In this document: positions 21,541-33,494 of the stretch, piece by piece
How positions within the stretch are numbered: the first letter of the stretch is position 1
How the letters are laid out: every line of letters starts with the position of its first letter
Origin: Salvelinus alpinus
Lineage: Eukaryota; Chordata; Actinopteri; Salmoniformes; Salmonidae
Reading direction: 5' to 3'
NCBI RefSeq assembly: GCF_045679555.1
Contig: NC_092091.1
Location: 71,891,730-71,955,729, forward strand
DNA: 64,000 bases
Position numbers and translations under genes: made by a program
The notes under the pieces: model-generated
Told to the model about the DNA's origin: nothing
Database searches by the model: none
What the model saw: only the letters and a program-made list of their open reading frames with translations

Positions 21541-22104
21541 GATGTATAATAGCACAAACACAAAGATGAGTCCTCTATCTATGTTCATAGAGACAATGCT
21601 GAATGGTTAGGCGATGATCCCACCTAGTGGTTAAAGTGAGAGATGAACTCACCATAGATGTAAAATTGGGTTCCCACTAGATGTCCAGGCTGCAATGTCA
21701 AAATTGTCTATAATCGTACACATTTATGAATATACAAATGTATTTTTTGGTCTTCATTTAATGTTGTGGTTAGGCATAAGGTTAGCAGTGTGGTAAAGGT
21801 TAGGGTTCAAATCAGATTTTAAGAAGAGAAATTGTAGAAAAAGGCCAGATAGTGATGACTGAAAAAAAGTGGTATTACAGACTTGCCTTTGGGATTTTTC
21901 TCTATTCATCCTTCCTCGATTTTTTTTCACATCCCTTTTTCCTCGCTGCCTTCTCAAAATTCATTGGAAAATACAATCCTAGGGGAGGTACCTTGAAACT
22001 TCAAGGAGTTTAGGAGGAGAGGAATACAGGAAAGACTAATTGAGATAGAGCCTTAGTGTCAGAAAAAGCCATAGAGGATGAAGAGAAAAATAAACAATAA
22101 TGGA
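21541..22104. other. Non-coding stretch
   Basis: A block 'aaagatgagtcctctatcta' near 21562 recurs at 26230, pointing to a MITE remnant. Otherwise nothing recognised. Confidence 0.4.
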
Positions 22105-22400
22105 GAGAGAACAAAATTTGCAGCCAAGTGTCCATTTGCAGCCAAGTGTCAGCCTCCTTATGGAGTTTTTTGGCTAAATTGTCCTGGTACTGAGTAAAGT
22201 TCATGATGCTGTTGACTTTAACAAGGGCCCTAGGACCAGTGGAAGCAAAGTAGCCCCATAACATCAAAGATCCACCATCATATTTCACAGTAGGTATGGG
22301 GTTATATTCTGCATCCCACCACTGGTGTGCGTGGCCAAAGAGCTCTATTTTCATGTCATCCAACACGTCAATGCCTGAAGATTGATAAACAGCAACGGCA
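22105..22400 (-). mobile_element. Tc1-like transposase fragment
   Basis: The minus frame reads MKIELFGHAHQWWDAEYNPI, then GGSLMLWGYFASTGPRALVK and VNSIMNFTQYQDNLAKKL, the block between the first and second catalytic Asp of Tc1 transposases. The flanks are degenerate (a duplicated 'tggacacttggctgcaaat' block at 22115-22150) and no complete ends were found. Confidence 0.75.
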
Positions 22401-22739
22401 CTTAGATTGGAACCGGTGTTACGGTAAGACGGCATGTTCTGCAATCTCATGAAACATTTAGAAAAAGGCTCAGTATCGTTATCCTCGCAAGGTGAGGATT
22501 TAAAAGGTGTTGAAAACAGGGGTGCCAATACATTTGACCCCTTTCTTTTTGAGAAGAAAACAATATTTATCGTTGAACAAAATTGCTTTCTTTTTTTCAA
22601 TTGTATTAGTATAAAATAATATATTTAAAAAAAGATTGGAGCATACAATAGTTAGTATTTGTATTGTTTCTTTTAAACAGTCTGTTTTACTCATCCTTAT
22701 CAATAGTGCCAATAATTCAGGGCCTTGCTGTAGCTACAG

Positions 22740-23620
22740 CAGCTATGTGACTGTTAGCGATATAGTTGAGTTAATTATATTGAACAATGTGTATTCCTTG
22801 AGGTTATGCTACTGTACTGCTACTGTGCTACTGCTACAAGTAATTGTAATTATTTTTTTGTAGCACGCATGTTTGACTCTGAAGCCCCATTTATATCTGC
22901 TGCTAGCATGCGTCCTGTGTCCAGATCATGTCCACATTCTGATTGTGCCCACATTTTCAGACAGAAGTAGACGATTCAAAGACTTGTTGTGAACTGATTT
23001 AGAACAACGGACAAGATCAGGACGAGGGACGCATATCAGTGTCAGGTATAAAAGGGGCTTGAGAGAGAGAGAGGGTTGACAGCATTGTCACCAGTGTAAC
23101 TGTATGTATCATCATTGCAGCTATTGATTATTATTAACATATTAATGATGAAGGTATTGATTATAATAAACATATTCATGATAAAGCTATTGATTATAAG
23201 CTTCCTAAAGCTTAACATTTATTGATGGTGATATTTGTTCATTTGATGCTATTGTCCGTTGACCAGTCTCAGCCCTTTTTTCAGAAACGTGTCATTATGA
23301 ATATCTCATTGGTTCATTCTGTATTCCCTGTGTATAGCAGACTAATGACATGGTGATTTCTAATCCATCTCTCGGTGTAACACATGCTAGAACTGTACTA
23401 TGTACTGATATTGTTGACTTGTTTCTTTCCTGTCTCAACCAGTGCTTTTTCAGATGCTTCATTGCGTATTAGGTTGAATATCCATGCATTCTTCATGTCA
23501 CTCTGTCACCTACAGGTCCTGGTTTTTACCATATTGGACTTGGTCGTCCACAATGCTCATTATGAAACAATTTCCCCAGTCAACAGAGACTTCTCTTGGT
23601 GGAGGTGGTGCAGGTTCACT
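22740..23620. other. Non-coding stretch
   Basis: AT-rich sequence with a short GA run at 23061-23076 and 'ttgattat' near-repeats at 23120-23200. No exon supported. Confidence 0.4.
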
Positions 23621-23633
23621 TATATATACGCCC

Positions 23634-23745
23634 ATATGTATCAAGATCTAAGATCAGGTCCCCTCTGTCCATTTAATCTTATTTGTGGTGATCTAAATCG
23701 CAAACCTGATCCTATATCTGTACTCCTACTCTAAGACGCTTGATC
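23634..23745. mobile_element. MITE remnant of the gatctaggatcag group
   Basis: Left 'gtatcaagatctaagatcag' and right 'cctgatcctatatctgtact' plus 'cctactctaagacgcttgat' are inverted relatives of the arms at 16097-16236. Confidence 0.55.
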
Positions 23746-23859
23746 TCTTCTTCAAATGTATCTCAGAGTAGAACTGCAGGGCTGCGTTCAATACACAAAA
23801 TCGGTGTGCAACGTTCAATTAAACGGAAATGGTGATGTTCTGAACGACCAGTTGAAAAA

Positions 23860-24490
23860 CGGGGAGGGGTTGGGGAACGCTCTAGGGTGCATACTCAGAG
23901 CATGCGCTGACCAGCTGGCAAGGGCCTTCACTGACACTTTAAACCTCTCCCTGACCCAGTCTGTAATACCTATATGTTTCAAGTAGACCACCATAGTCCC
24001 TGTGACCAAGAACACCATGTTAAACTGTCTACAGCTGCACCATCGAGAGCACTACAGAGGGTAGTGCATACGGCCCAGTACATCACTGGGGCCAAGCTTC
24101 CTGCCATCCAGGACCTATATAATAGGCGGTGTCAGAGGAAAGCCCCAAACAATTGTCAGACTCCAGTCACCCAAGTTATAGACTGTTTTCTCTGCTACCG
24201 CACGGCAAGAGGTACTGGAGTGCCAAATCTAGGACCAAAAGGCTCCTTAACAGCTTCTACCCCCAAGCCATTCGACTGCTGAACAACTAAGCAAATTGCC
24301 ACCAGACTATTGACCCCCCCCCCCTGTGTTGTACACTGCTGCTACTCGCTGTTTATTATCTATGCATAGTCACTTCTCCCCTACCTACATGTACAAATTA
24401 CCCCAACTAACCTGTACCCCCGCACATTGAATCGGTACCGGTACTCCCTGTATATAGCCTCGTTAATGTTATTTTATTGTGTTACTTTTT
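23860..24490 (+). mobile_element. LINE (family B) fragment 1, internally deleted
   Basis: The plus strand begins LRACADQLARAFTDTLNLSL and TQSVIPICFK (N-terminal edge of the RT domain), then jumps near 24020 to the C-terminal part (ALQRVVHTAQYITGAKLPAI) and 3' UTR. The RT core with its catalytic Asp residues is gone. Confidence 0.75.
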
Positions 24491-24494
24491 ATTA

Positions 24495-25645
24495 TTTTGT
24501 ACTTAACACTGGAGCTCCCCAGGGGTGCGTGCTCAGAAGTCAGAGGCCTGGCCGGGTGGTACCAGAATAACAACCTATCCCTTAACGTAAGCAAGACTAA
24601 GGAGATTATTGTGGACTACAGGAAAAGGAGGACCGAGGACGCCCCCATTCTCATCGACGGAGCTGTAGTGGAGCAGGTTGAGAGCTTCAAGTTCCTTGGT
24701 GTCCACATCAACAACAAACTAGAATGGTCAAAACACAACAAGACAGTCGGGAAGAGGGCACGACAAAGCCTATTCCCCCTCAGGAAACTTAAAAGATTTG
24801 GCATGGGTCCTGAGATCCTCAAAAGGTTCTATCTACAGCTGCAACATCGAGAGCATCCTGACTGGTTGCATCACTGCCTGGTACGGCAACTGCTCGGCCT
24901 CTGACCACAAGGCACTACAGAGGGTAGTGCGTACGGCCCAGTACATCACTGGGGCTAAGCTGCCTGCCATCCAGGACCTCTACACCAGGCGGTGTCAGAG
25001 GAAGGCCCTAAAAATTGTCAAAGACCCCAGCCACCCCAGTCATAGAATGTTCTCTCTACTACCGCATGGCAAGCAGTACCGGAGTGCCAAGTCTAGGACA
25101 AAAAGGCTTCTCAACAGTTTTTACCCCCAAGTCATAAGACTCCTGAACAGGTAATCAAATGGGTACCCGGACTATTTGGATTGTGTGCCCCCCCCAACCC
25201 CTCTTTTACGCTGCTGCTACGCTCTGTTTATCATATATGCATAGTCACTTTAACTATACATTCATGTACATACTACCTCAATTGGGCCGACCAACCAGTG
25301 CTCCCACACAGTGGCTAACCGGGCTATCTGCATTGTGTCCCACCACCCGCCAACCCCTCTTTTACGCTACTGCTACTCTCTGTTCATCATATATGCATAG
25401 TCACTTTAACCATATCTACATGTATATACTACCTCAATCAGCCTGACTAACCGGTGTCAGTATGTAGCCTCGCTACTTTATATAGCCTGTCTTTTTACTG
25501 TTGTTTTATTTCTTTACTTACCTATTGTTCACCTAATATCTTTTTTGCACTATTGGTTAGAGCCTGTAAGTAAGCATTTCACTGTAAGGTCTACACCTGT
25601 TGTATTCAGCGCACGTGACAAATAAACTTTGATTTGATTTGATCA
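24495..25645 (+). mobile_element. LINE (family B) fragment 2, RT C-terminus and 3' tail
   Basis: Plus-strand frames read GWYQNNNLSLNVSKTKEIIV, then FKFLGVHINNKLEW and LRKLKRFGMGPEILKRFY. After a frameshift near 24838 they read SILTGCITAWYGNCSASDHK and RMFSLLPHGKQYRSAKSRTK. The 3' UTR contains an internal direct duplication ('ctcttttacgct' at 25200 and 25355). It ends with 'gcacgtgacaaataaacttt' and (gattt)n at 25610-25645. Confidence 0.85.
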
Positions 25646-26045
25646 CTAAGCTAAGGACCCTGAGACTGTTCTCTCTGCTACCGCACGGCAAGCGGTACCG
25701 GAGCGCCAAGTCCGGGACCAAAAAAGCTCCTTAACACTCCTACCCCCAAGTCATAAGACTGTTGAAAAGTTAATCAAAATGCTACCTGGACTATTTGCAT
25801 TGACCCCCTTATTAAATTATACTTTTTTGGACGGACTTTCTTGCACAGGCTCGATGTACACAGACTCAACACACACACACACACACTGCACATTGACTCT
25901 GTACCAGTACCCCATGTATATAGCCTCGTTATTATTATTTTATTGTGTTACTAGTTTTCCTTTGTCTTGCCTACTGTTTTGTAACTCTGCATTGTTGGCA
26001 TTTCACATTAAGTTCTACACCTGTTGTATTAGGCGCATGTGGCCA
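25646..26045 (+). mobile_element. LINE (family B) fragment 3, 3' end only
   Basis: It starts inside the 'tgttctctctgctaccgcac' block of the same family directly after the tail of fragment 2. It carries a (CA)n run at 25870-25886 and ends at the 'ctacacctgttgtatt' block near 26030. This is the third copy in tandem. Confidence 0.75.
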
Positions 26046-26054
26046 AAAGGCAGT

Positions 26055-26240
26055 TTCAGCATCTTTATCTGTACCATTACAGCATCTGTGACAGCATGGG
26101 CAGCACCATCAAGGGCTTTCACCATGCTTCCGCCATTTTAAAGTAGTCAACTGGGTGGGTTTTCCTAAGGGTTGTAGCCTCAATGGCGCTGCCCATGCTG
26201 TCACAGACACTATAATGGAACAGATATAAAGATGAGTCCT
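26055..26240. mobile_element. MITE with about 45-bp inverted arms
   Basis: Left arm 'catctttatctgtaccatta' plus 'cagcatctgtgacagcatgg'; right arm 26191-26237 is its inverted match (gctgcccatgctgtcacaga and onward). It abuts the LINE tail at 26045. Confidence 0.7.
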
Positions 26241-26390
26241 CTATCTATCTCTATGGTAGAGATCTAAAACAAGTGTGTTGTTTTGTGCTCTTGGTTTCCC
26301 GTAATAAACCCCAATTGCTATATTTTAGTATAGCACAATTCTACTAACTAATATCTCTGTTATGTATTTCAGAGGTAATGGATTTGTCTG

Positions 26391-27086
26391 TGTTACGTTC
26401 CCCAGTTTCTGTGTTGTTGTGGGTTTGTATTTATGTGGATGTATTTCAGGAAATGGCTTGCTGGATTCCCCCAAGCAGCTGATTGGTCGGCCCCATGGCA
26501 GATTGGAGCTGACCCCGCCCTCTCATCAGGGGATACAGCTGTCGGCGATCACAAACTCCTTCTCCAGCTGTATAAAAGGCAGTGTTCCTTTGCTCAGAGA
26601 GGGAGCGTATTGGTATGTCCCAGAGAGGGAGCGTATTGGTATGTCCTGTGTTGGTTGTTGTATTTTGTAGCTGCTACTTCTGAGGTACGTGTCAATAGGA
26701 TGCAGTGTTTTTGATTATTGAAATTGTTTGTTCTGTTTCATTTGTTCCCAGGGGGAAGGGGAAGGCACCTTGAGTGCTTAAGCAAGAGGCCTGTGGGCAT
26801 ACATATACCCGTAGTATGTACTGTCTATGCACACTAGGCAAGACCTGGGTGGACCACACCCTGTATTTTGGTTAGTGCGCCAGGTGGTGCTTGTTAGGTA
26901 AGTTAAGGTAGGAGAGGGAGCTCTAACTTTTACTTTTTTGGTTCCGTCCAGCCCCCTTTTCCCCAAATTACCGTGTGAAGGAATAAATTCCCTGTTAATG
27001 ATAATATTCTCTCAGTCATCCTTACCTGCACCTACAGTCACATCTTTCACTCCACGGGGAGTTGAGTTCCCTCCAAGAGACGTACA
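26391..27086 (+). mobile_element. Solo LTR of a second family, about 0.7 kb
   Basis: It begins TGTTACGTTCCCC and ends near ACGTACA, nearly inverted ends. It has a TATA box in 'gctgtataaaaggc' at about 26571 and, downstream, an aataaa hexamer at 26982. The sequence gtctg precedes the left end (26386-26390) and recurs 3 bp after the right end (27090-27094), a probable target duplication with a damaged right terminus. The block 'agagagggagcgtattggta' is duplicated at 26602-26645. I recognise it as a salmonid LTR; no internal region is present. Confidence 0.75.
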
Positions 27087-27109
27087 TAAGTCTGTTTCAA
27101 CACTTCTCA

Positions 27110-28190
27110 ATGTAAGTGACAGATGCAAGGTGGTGTGGGGCTTGTGGGTAAATTAACTTGTTTTATTATTCTGAAGTTGGTGGTTCAATCCCTGTGAGAT
27201 GTTTTTCACAATTATAAAAATGGAGAGAGACCATTGAAGTGTTAAGTTTGTGGCTCAGATAAAAATCTGAGTTCTATGATTCTACTATTTACCCGTCCCT
27301 GAGATTAAAGAAACATTGTGGGCTGAAGTGCTGGTGGCTCAATGGTTAAAGCAACTGTCTCAGAGGTTGTGGCTTCTCATCTAGATGTATGTGCTTTTGT
27401 TTGTGTTCTGCAATTTTGTAATGTCACTGTCAAATACACATGCAGATTTGAAAAGGGTGTTGGGATTAAATCCCTGCTGCTCTTCTAAGAGGTTCTTGGT
27501 TCATACCCCATCTTCTGCTTTACTGGTTATTTCCACATGTTTATGCCAAAATTAAGAAGGTTACTACTTGGTGGCTCATGGCCTAAGTCCTTGCCTTCCA
27601 TCCATGACTTTAAGGGTTCAAATCCCATCTATTACACTTTAGTGGACACATCCATCAATGTTAAAATTAAATTGCAGTGGAGTTATTGGTAGCTCTGTGG
27701 CGGCGTTAATGCTTTTGAAAAATTACGGGATCAAATCCTATCTTGTCCTTTAGCAGCTGAACAGCGATGTGTAACGTATGTGAAGGAGCCTGGGGTTGTG
27801 GATCTCACCCCATTAGCACATGGCTGTAGGTTTGAACCCAGTGCTCTGGAAGACAGGTACCTCACCAATGAGGACTCTGCCACAGTAAGTCAAGGCTGTG
27901 GTTTCAGAACAGTAAGCAGCAGTGGTTGTGGAGGGAAACACCTGCAGGAGAAGTAGACCCTTAGTTTCTAAAGTGCCTTTTGTCTATTTAAAACATAAGG
28001 GTCTACTTTTTCCAGAGGTTTCCCTGCATAGCCACTGCTGTTCACAGGAGGGGAAACCCCAGGCATTAAACCCCATCAGCAGACAACACAACCACATGCT
28101 CTGCCTGGAATCACACCTACAATCACACACTTAACAGGCGAGAGCCTGAGCCACCAGCTCATTCACACTTCACAACCTTCTCTTCATGTG
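27110..28190. repeat. Array of degenerate tRNA-like modules with fold-back
   Basis: Box-A-like blocks (tggctcaatggttaaagc at 27334; tggctcatggcctaag near 27576; ggtagctctgtggcgg at 27690) recur. So do box-B-like blocks (ggttcaatccc at 27183; gggattaaatccc at 27462; gggttcaaatccc at 27614; gggatcaaatcc near 27729; ggtttgaaccc near 27829). They are separated by related AT-rich linkers (tgttaaaattaa, caaaattaagaagg). On the minus strand 28070-28170 holds another module. None could fold into an intact tRNA. This could be a compound SINE-like element; the family is unknown to me. Confidence 0.5.
27916..28041. repeat. Imperfect hairpin, about 46-bp arms
   Basis: Left arm 27916-27963 ('gcagcagtggttgtggaggg' ... 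'aagtagaccctta') pairs with right arm 27996-28041 ('taagggtctact' ... 'ccctgcatagccactgctgt'), with a loop of about 32 bases. Confidence 0.7.
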
Positions 28191-28904
28191 ATTGACGTTG
28201 AGATTCCAGGAAACATCCAAGAGTATATTAAGAGGCCACTAGGTGGCACCATGGCAGTTGAAAGCAGTCCGTCAGTGACCTCTAGTGGTCAGGTCCATAC
28301 TTACCAATAAAGCTGGGATCGACAGGCTTTCTGTCGGTCATCCACAGCGTTGTGAAGTACATAAGAAAAAATACTACTTAGGTTGTTTTTGGGGGTATCT
28401 GTACTTTACAATTTATATTTTAGACAACTTTTACTTAACTACATTCCTAAATAATGTAATTTTGGTTGGTTTGTTTAATAAAAGGAATTTTAAAAAATTT
28501 ATACTTTTTTACTTTTGACACTTAAGAATATTTTAAACAAAATACATACTTTTACTCAAGTAGTATTTTAATGGGTGCCTTTTACTTGAGTCATTTTCTA
28601 TTATTGCCTGGAGGCCAGATCAGACTATTACCTCTGGGCAGGAACACAGAATGCAAACACACCTCACCTCTGGAGCGATCAGACCATTCAGGCCACACCT
28701 CTTAACTCACCTTACTACAGCTCACCGTAACTATCATGTGAACCAGCGGTAATCAAATCTTACCCTATAAGGGTTTTCTGTTCTACCTCATAATGAATTG
28801 TGTCCACCTGGTGTCCCAGGTGTAAGTCAGTCCCTGACAGGAGGGGAAGATAAAACATTTAAAAAAAAATTGATCTGGCTTAAGGGTCCTGGGCCTCCAC
28901 GAAC
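28191..28904. other. Non-coding, with an AT-rich teleost-type repeat at about 28360-28610
   Basis: The block 'tacttttactcaagtagtat' near 28546 and its surroundings are familiar from fish genomes. No gene seen. Confidence 0.4.
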
Positions 28905-28965
28905 CATGTCAGAGTAGGAGTGCTGATCTAGGATCAGTTTTGTATTTTACTTCATAATGTATAAA
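28905..28965. mobile_element. MITE fragment (gatctaggatcag group)
   Basis: The block 'gtcagagtaggagtgctgat' and 'ctaggatcagttttgtattt' matches one arm of the 16097 element. Confidence 0.55.
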
Positions 28966-29053
28966 ACACACTCCAAAAAATATTAATACATTATTTTATC
29001 AAAATCATTTATACAGTGTTTTTTTTTTTATGAATGAAAAGTCTTATGCATAC

Positions 29054-29579
29054 ATACACTGAATGTACAAAACATTAGGAACATTTTCCTAATATTGATT
29101 TAGAACAGCCTCAATTCGGACTCTAAGGTGTCGAAAGTGTTCCACAGATATACTGGCCCATGTTGACTCCCAATGCTTTCCAGAGTTGTGTCAAGTTGGT
29201 TGGCTGGATGTTCTTTGGGTGGTGGACCATTCTTGAAACTGTTGAGGGTGAAAAACCCAGCAGCGTTGAAGTTCTTGGCAAAAACCAGTGTGCCTGGCAC
29301 CGTTCAAAGGCACTTTTGTCTTGCCCATTCACCTTTTGTCTTGCCCATTCACCTTTTGTCTTGCACATTCACCTTTTGAATGGCACATACACAATCCAGG
29401 TCTCAATTGTCTCAAGGCTTAAAAATAATGTTTTAACCTGTTTCCACCCCTTCATCTACACTGATTGAAGTGGATTTAACATGTGACATCAATAAGGGAT
29501 CATAGCTTTCACCTGGATTCTCCTGGTCAGTCTGTCATAGAAAGAGCAGGTGTTCATCATGTTTTGTACACTCAGTATA
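29054..29579. mobile_element. MITE, about 525 bp, with Tc1-like TA-type ends
   Basis: Left end 'cactgaatgtacaaaacatt' aggaac and inverted right end 'tactgagtgtacaaaacatg' are terminal inverted repeats. The interior holds a 21-bp triplication ('cttttgtcttgcccattcac' at 29309-29371). Non-coding. Confidence 0.75.
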
Positions 29580-31030
29580 AATTGCAGTAGTTTATTTTGT
29601 TGCCATGGCCACCGTAATCCAGTGCAAAAATGAAACCAAACTAAAAATAGATGAATCTAAAGACAATTGTGATTGTGTGGCACAATCCCTGGTCAAGGGC
29701 AAAGATACACACACAATTGTTTAAAAATATATATCTCTACTTATTCTGCCAACAAACAAAACGTTTTCAGTGAAACATTGTGCTTCCCTTAAAAGCCACA
29801 ACACTATATATAGATGGATGGGCTTCCAGTTGGTTCAACAATATAATCATTACTGTATTGGTCCTTTATCAAAGAGACATTCAGGAGGATTCCAATTAAG
29901 GAGAAATAACACTGACAGAAACTATAGGAAAGCACCCTTCATAGAAGCTCCCGCCTATTCCTCTCTTTGGATTGGTGGATACATCTCATTATTCAAATGC
30001 TTTTAAAAAATATTCTATGAGGTGTGTTGACGTCAACATGCTAGCCTCATAAATACGTATAGACCATCTCGAATTTCAAACAGGGACAACTCCTTTATGG
30101 AGTTGTTCTCTCAAAGTTACCGGGTTGTCACGTGCATCACACTTATATCAGTACACCATTTGATCAAATAAACCTCACGTATTAAAATAGCAATACATTC
30201 TGTCCTCACTAAATTCGACACTCATTGCCCCCCATATAAAAACTCCTCACCTGCTTAATATGAACGATCTGCTTAACGTGGACAGATTTTGGCCAGAGTT
30301 AGCCCTCTCGCTTCGCCGTGAATGCCTCCAGTTGACCAACTACACTTCCTCCCCAGTTACGCTTCCACACAGGTGTTCAGAGCACGCTAGTTAGCCAATA
30401 GGTACAGGTGGTCGCCTCATTCTTCCGCAAACAAGCACTGTGACATGGAGATATGGCAGTGTGGGAACATTAACCCTATAAAGGTGTGTATCAATTTAAC
30501 ATGTTGTTTTTTCATTGCTGATGTGGTCCTTATGCTTCTAAAACCGTACCTCAAGAGATGTGTGTTAAGGTTTAGACTGAATGCCGAGGCTCCTAACAAA
30601 ACTCCCCCCTACAAAAAACGCCTTCGTTCAATGACTCTTCTGTGTAATGATGAAGGGCTACAGTACTTCTAGGCTGGTCTCTAGTATACAAACTGGGTCA
30701 GAATGTACAACTTTTCTAGAAAATGTAACCCAAACTGTTGAGGAGGGTGAGGTGGACAACACATATGAACCCCCTCATTAACTTGTCATTTAAAACAGGC
30801 TTGTAACTACTTGTGTTGAGGCGGCAGTAAAGCAAGGCTTGTAACTACTTGTGTTAAGGCGGCAGTAAAGCAAGGCTTGGCGCTTGAAACTTGAAGGTTA
30901 GAAGCAGGTTTAAAACTATATATTTGACATTTCTCTAGTTTTATAATTGTAACCTCTGGTATTTTGTACTTTTCCTGTACATTTTCAACCTGCATCATTC
31001 ACTGACAAATTCAACATGGTTCGTGATAGA
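29580..31030. other. Non-coding stretch, GC-richer at 30270-30440
   Basis: No exon could be supported. A direct duplication 'cttgtaactacttgtgtt' plus 'ggcggcagtaaagcaag' occurs at 30800-30875. The locally CpG-containing segment at 30270-30440 could be a promoter, but nothing ties it to a gene. Confidence 0.35.
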
Positions 31031-31036
31031 TAGATC

Positions 31037-31150
31037 AGGGTTTTTCCGAACTCAGTCCCCCCCCCCCCGGGGTGCATGTTTTGTTTTCTGCCCTAGCACC
31101 ACACAGCTGATTCAGGGGGGGCCCCAAGACCGAGTTTGAGAAACCCTGAT
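31037..31150. mobile_element. Short MITE
   Basis: Left 'cagggtttttccgaactcag' and inverted right 'cagggtttctcaaactcggt' are terminal repeats around a poly-C/poly-G rich core. I recognise it as a salmonid MITE. Confidence 0.65.
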
Positions 31151-31674
31151 ATAGATCACTGTAGACTGAAATAACACCTGTAAAATGTGAGATTCCAACC
31201 GTACTGCTTTGTCTCAGCTTGGAACACACAGACAGAAACGTGTAGATATGACTTCTTCATCTGGAGAACATCAGAGGGCTTTTGTATTATCAGTCAGTTT
31301 GCAGAGCATAGTCAGAGCAGAAGAGTGAGAGGATTTACTCCGCCCAAAATCTGTCTGCATGAGATAAGCCCTTTTATATGGAGGTCTATGAATGTCAAAT
31401 TACGTGAGGATTATTTGATCCAATAGAAGTTTCCGTAATGTTTAGGCTGTTACAAATGTACTGATATCAGTGGGTGCACGTCGCATTTCGGCAACTGAGA
31501 AAAACGACTTAGTTGTGCCTGTTGTTCACACGCATATCTGCCCTCTCATTGGCTAGAATGATCCCACCTGATCTCGCCTTCCTTCAATCATTGAGGACAT
31601 GTATTTCCATTGTTAGAGCGGTCACTTGGCTATCTTGTCAATACAATACAGTAGCTTCTCTTTCTTGTTGTGCA

Positions 31675-32133
31675 TCTTTTTTTCTTTTTTTGGTTTACCC
31701 CTTTTTCATGATATACCATGGGTAGTTACAGTCTTGTCCCATCGCTGCAACTCCTGTACGGACTCAGGAGAGGCGATGGTCAAGAGCCGTGCGTCCTCAG
31801 AAACATAACCCAGCCAAGCCGCACTGCTTCTTGACACAACATCCGCTTAACCCGGATGCCAGTTGCAACAATGTGTCAAAGGAAACACCGTACACCTGGC
31901 AACCGTGTCAGCATGCATGTGCCCGGCCCGCCACAGGAGTCGTTAGAGTGCGATGGGACAAGGACATCCCGGCCAGCCAAACACTCCCCTAAACGGACGA
32001 TGCTGGGCCAATTGTGTGCCGCCCCATGGGTCACGCGGTCAAGGCCGGCTGCAACAGAGTCTGGACTCAAACCAGGATCTCTAGTGGCACAGCGATGCAG
32101 TGGCTTAGACCACTGTGCCACTCAGCAGGCCTT
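31675..32133 (-). mobile_element. tRNA-derived SINE
   Basis: On the minus strand the head reads 'gagtggcacagtggtctaag' (box A) and 'gatcctggtttgagtccag' (box B). A conserved body follows and the element ends in 'tgtaactacc' and an A-rich tail at 31675-31700. It is full length by layout. The ORFs across it are incidental. Confidence 0.8.
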
Positions 32134-32164
32134 TTTGTGCATCTTCTTGACCTTCCTGTGACAC

Positions 32165-32365
32165 TGGGTGCTGTAAATGTCCTGGAGGGCAAGCAGTGTT
32201 CCCCCAGTAATGCATTGGGCTTACCGCACCATCCCTCTGGAGAGCCCTGCAGTTACCCTACCAGGCAGTGATGCAGCCCGTCAGAATGCTCTCGATGCAT
32301 CTGTAGAAGCTTGTGAGGTTCTTAGGGGCCATGCCGAATTTCTTCAGCCTCCTGAGGTTGATCTC
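32165..32365 (-). mobile_element. LINE (family B) fragment
   Basis: The minus strand reads LRRLKKFGMAPKNLTSFYRC and IESILTGCITAW with a small deletion, the same RT C-terminal block as at 24798-24880. Confidence 0.65.
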
Positions 32366-32394
32366 CTGCCATCCCTTTTTTCTCTCGTTATGGT

Positions 32395-32825
32395 ACCTCA
32401 TTGTTCTCCTTTCTCTCGTGTTGTCCTTCTACTTCAATTTCTCCTTTCTCTCGTGTTGTCCTTCTCCCTCAATGTTCTCCTTCTTCTCTCGTGTTGTCCT
32501 TCTACCTCAATGTTCTCCTTTCTCTCGTGTTGTCCTTCTCCCTCAATGTTCTCCTTCTTCTCTCGTGTTGTCCTTCCACCTCAATGTTCTCCTCTCTCTC
32601 GTGTTGTCCTTCTCCCTCAATGTTCTCCTTCTTCTCTTGTGTTGTCCTTCTACCTCAATGTTCTCCTCTTCTCTCGTGTTGTCCTTCTCCCTCAATGTTC
32701 TCCTTCATCTCTCGTGTTGTACTTCTCCCTCAATGTTCTCCTTTTTCTCTCGTGTTGTACTTCTCCCTCAATGTTCTCCTTCGTCCCTCGTGTTGTCCTT
32801 CTTTCTCAATGTTCTCCTAATTTCC
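32395..32825 (+). repeat. CT-rich minisatellite, about 34-38-bp unit, 11-12 copies
   Basis: Unit 'ctctcgtgttgtccttctcc' plus 'ctcaatgttctcctt', with length variation at ttctt/ttt. The long plus-strand ORFs (32177-33055 and others) come from this array. Confidence 0.9.
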
Positions 32826-33494
32826 ATTTCTTCCGTCTTTATCCAAAATGTTCCTGTCTTCTTCCATCTTCACATCCATCTCCTTTTTTTCTTTACTTCC
32901 TTTTCCCTTTCTCTGCTTCCTCCCGTTCTTCCTCCCTCTCTATCATCCACCCATTTCTGATGATCTCTCCTCCCCCTGCTCTCTCTCCTGTGCTTTACTT
33001 CTCCTCTCCTCTCCTTCCTTTCCTCATCTCTCATCTTGGGGTGGGTGGGATCTGAGCGTCTGTCATCTGACTGTTCAGAAAATGATCTAATCAAGTGTGC
33101 TTGTGTTAGTGATGCGCAGGTTGACTCAGTGTCTGTGGTTATATGTGCGGGTGGGTTTAGGGTCATGAAATATTGAAGGGTGGGTGGCAGGCGGGTTACA
33201 TAAAGAGAAAACAATGCCATATATCCATAAATGTATCGTTCTTGTGCAATTTCTATCTATAGGGTATATGGAGGTTATTCTGTCATTGTTTTGAAGGCTA
33301 TCTGTCATCAGTACATGAGCCTAAGCTTTAGGGCCTAACCGTAGACCTACGGGCACCATACATGCTAACGGGCAGAGTTTAATTCAATAAGAGAAAAACA
33401 GTGAAATGGAGAGTTGAAAATAAAGAGAAGGGAGGACCAGAAAAGTCATTTTCAGGAAAGATTTGGTTGTAAAACAGGATGCTGGCAGCCACGT

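Noticed and set aside
32177..33055. 292-residue Ser/Leu-rich ORF
   Set aside because: It spans a LINE fragment, a CT-rich minisatellite and CT-rich sequence; no domain is seen.
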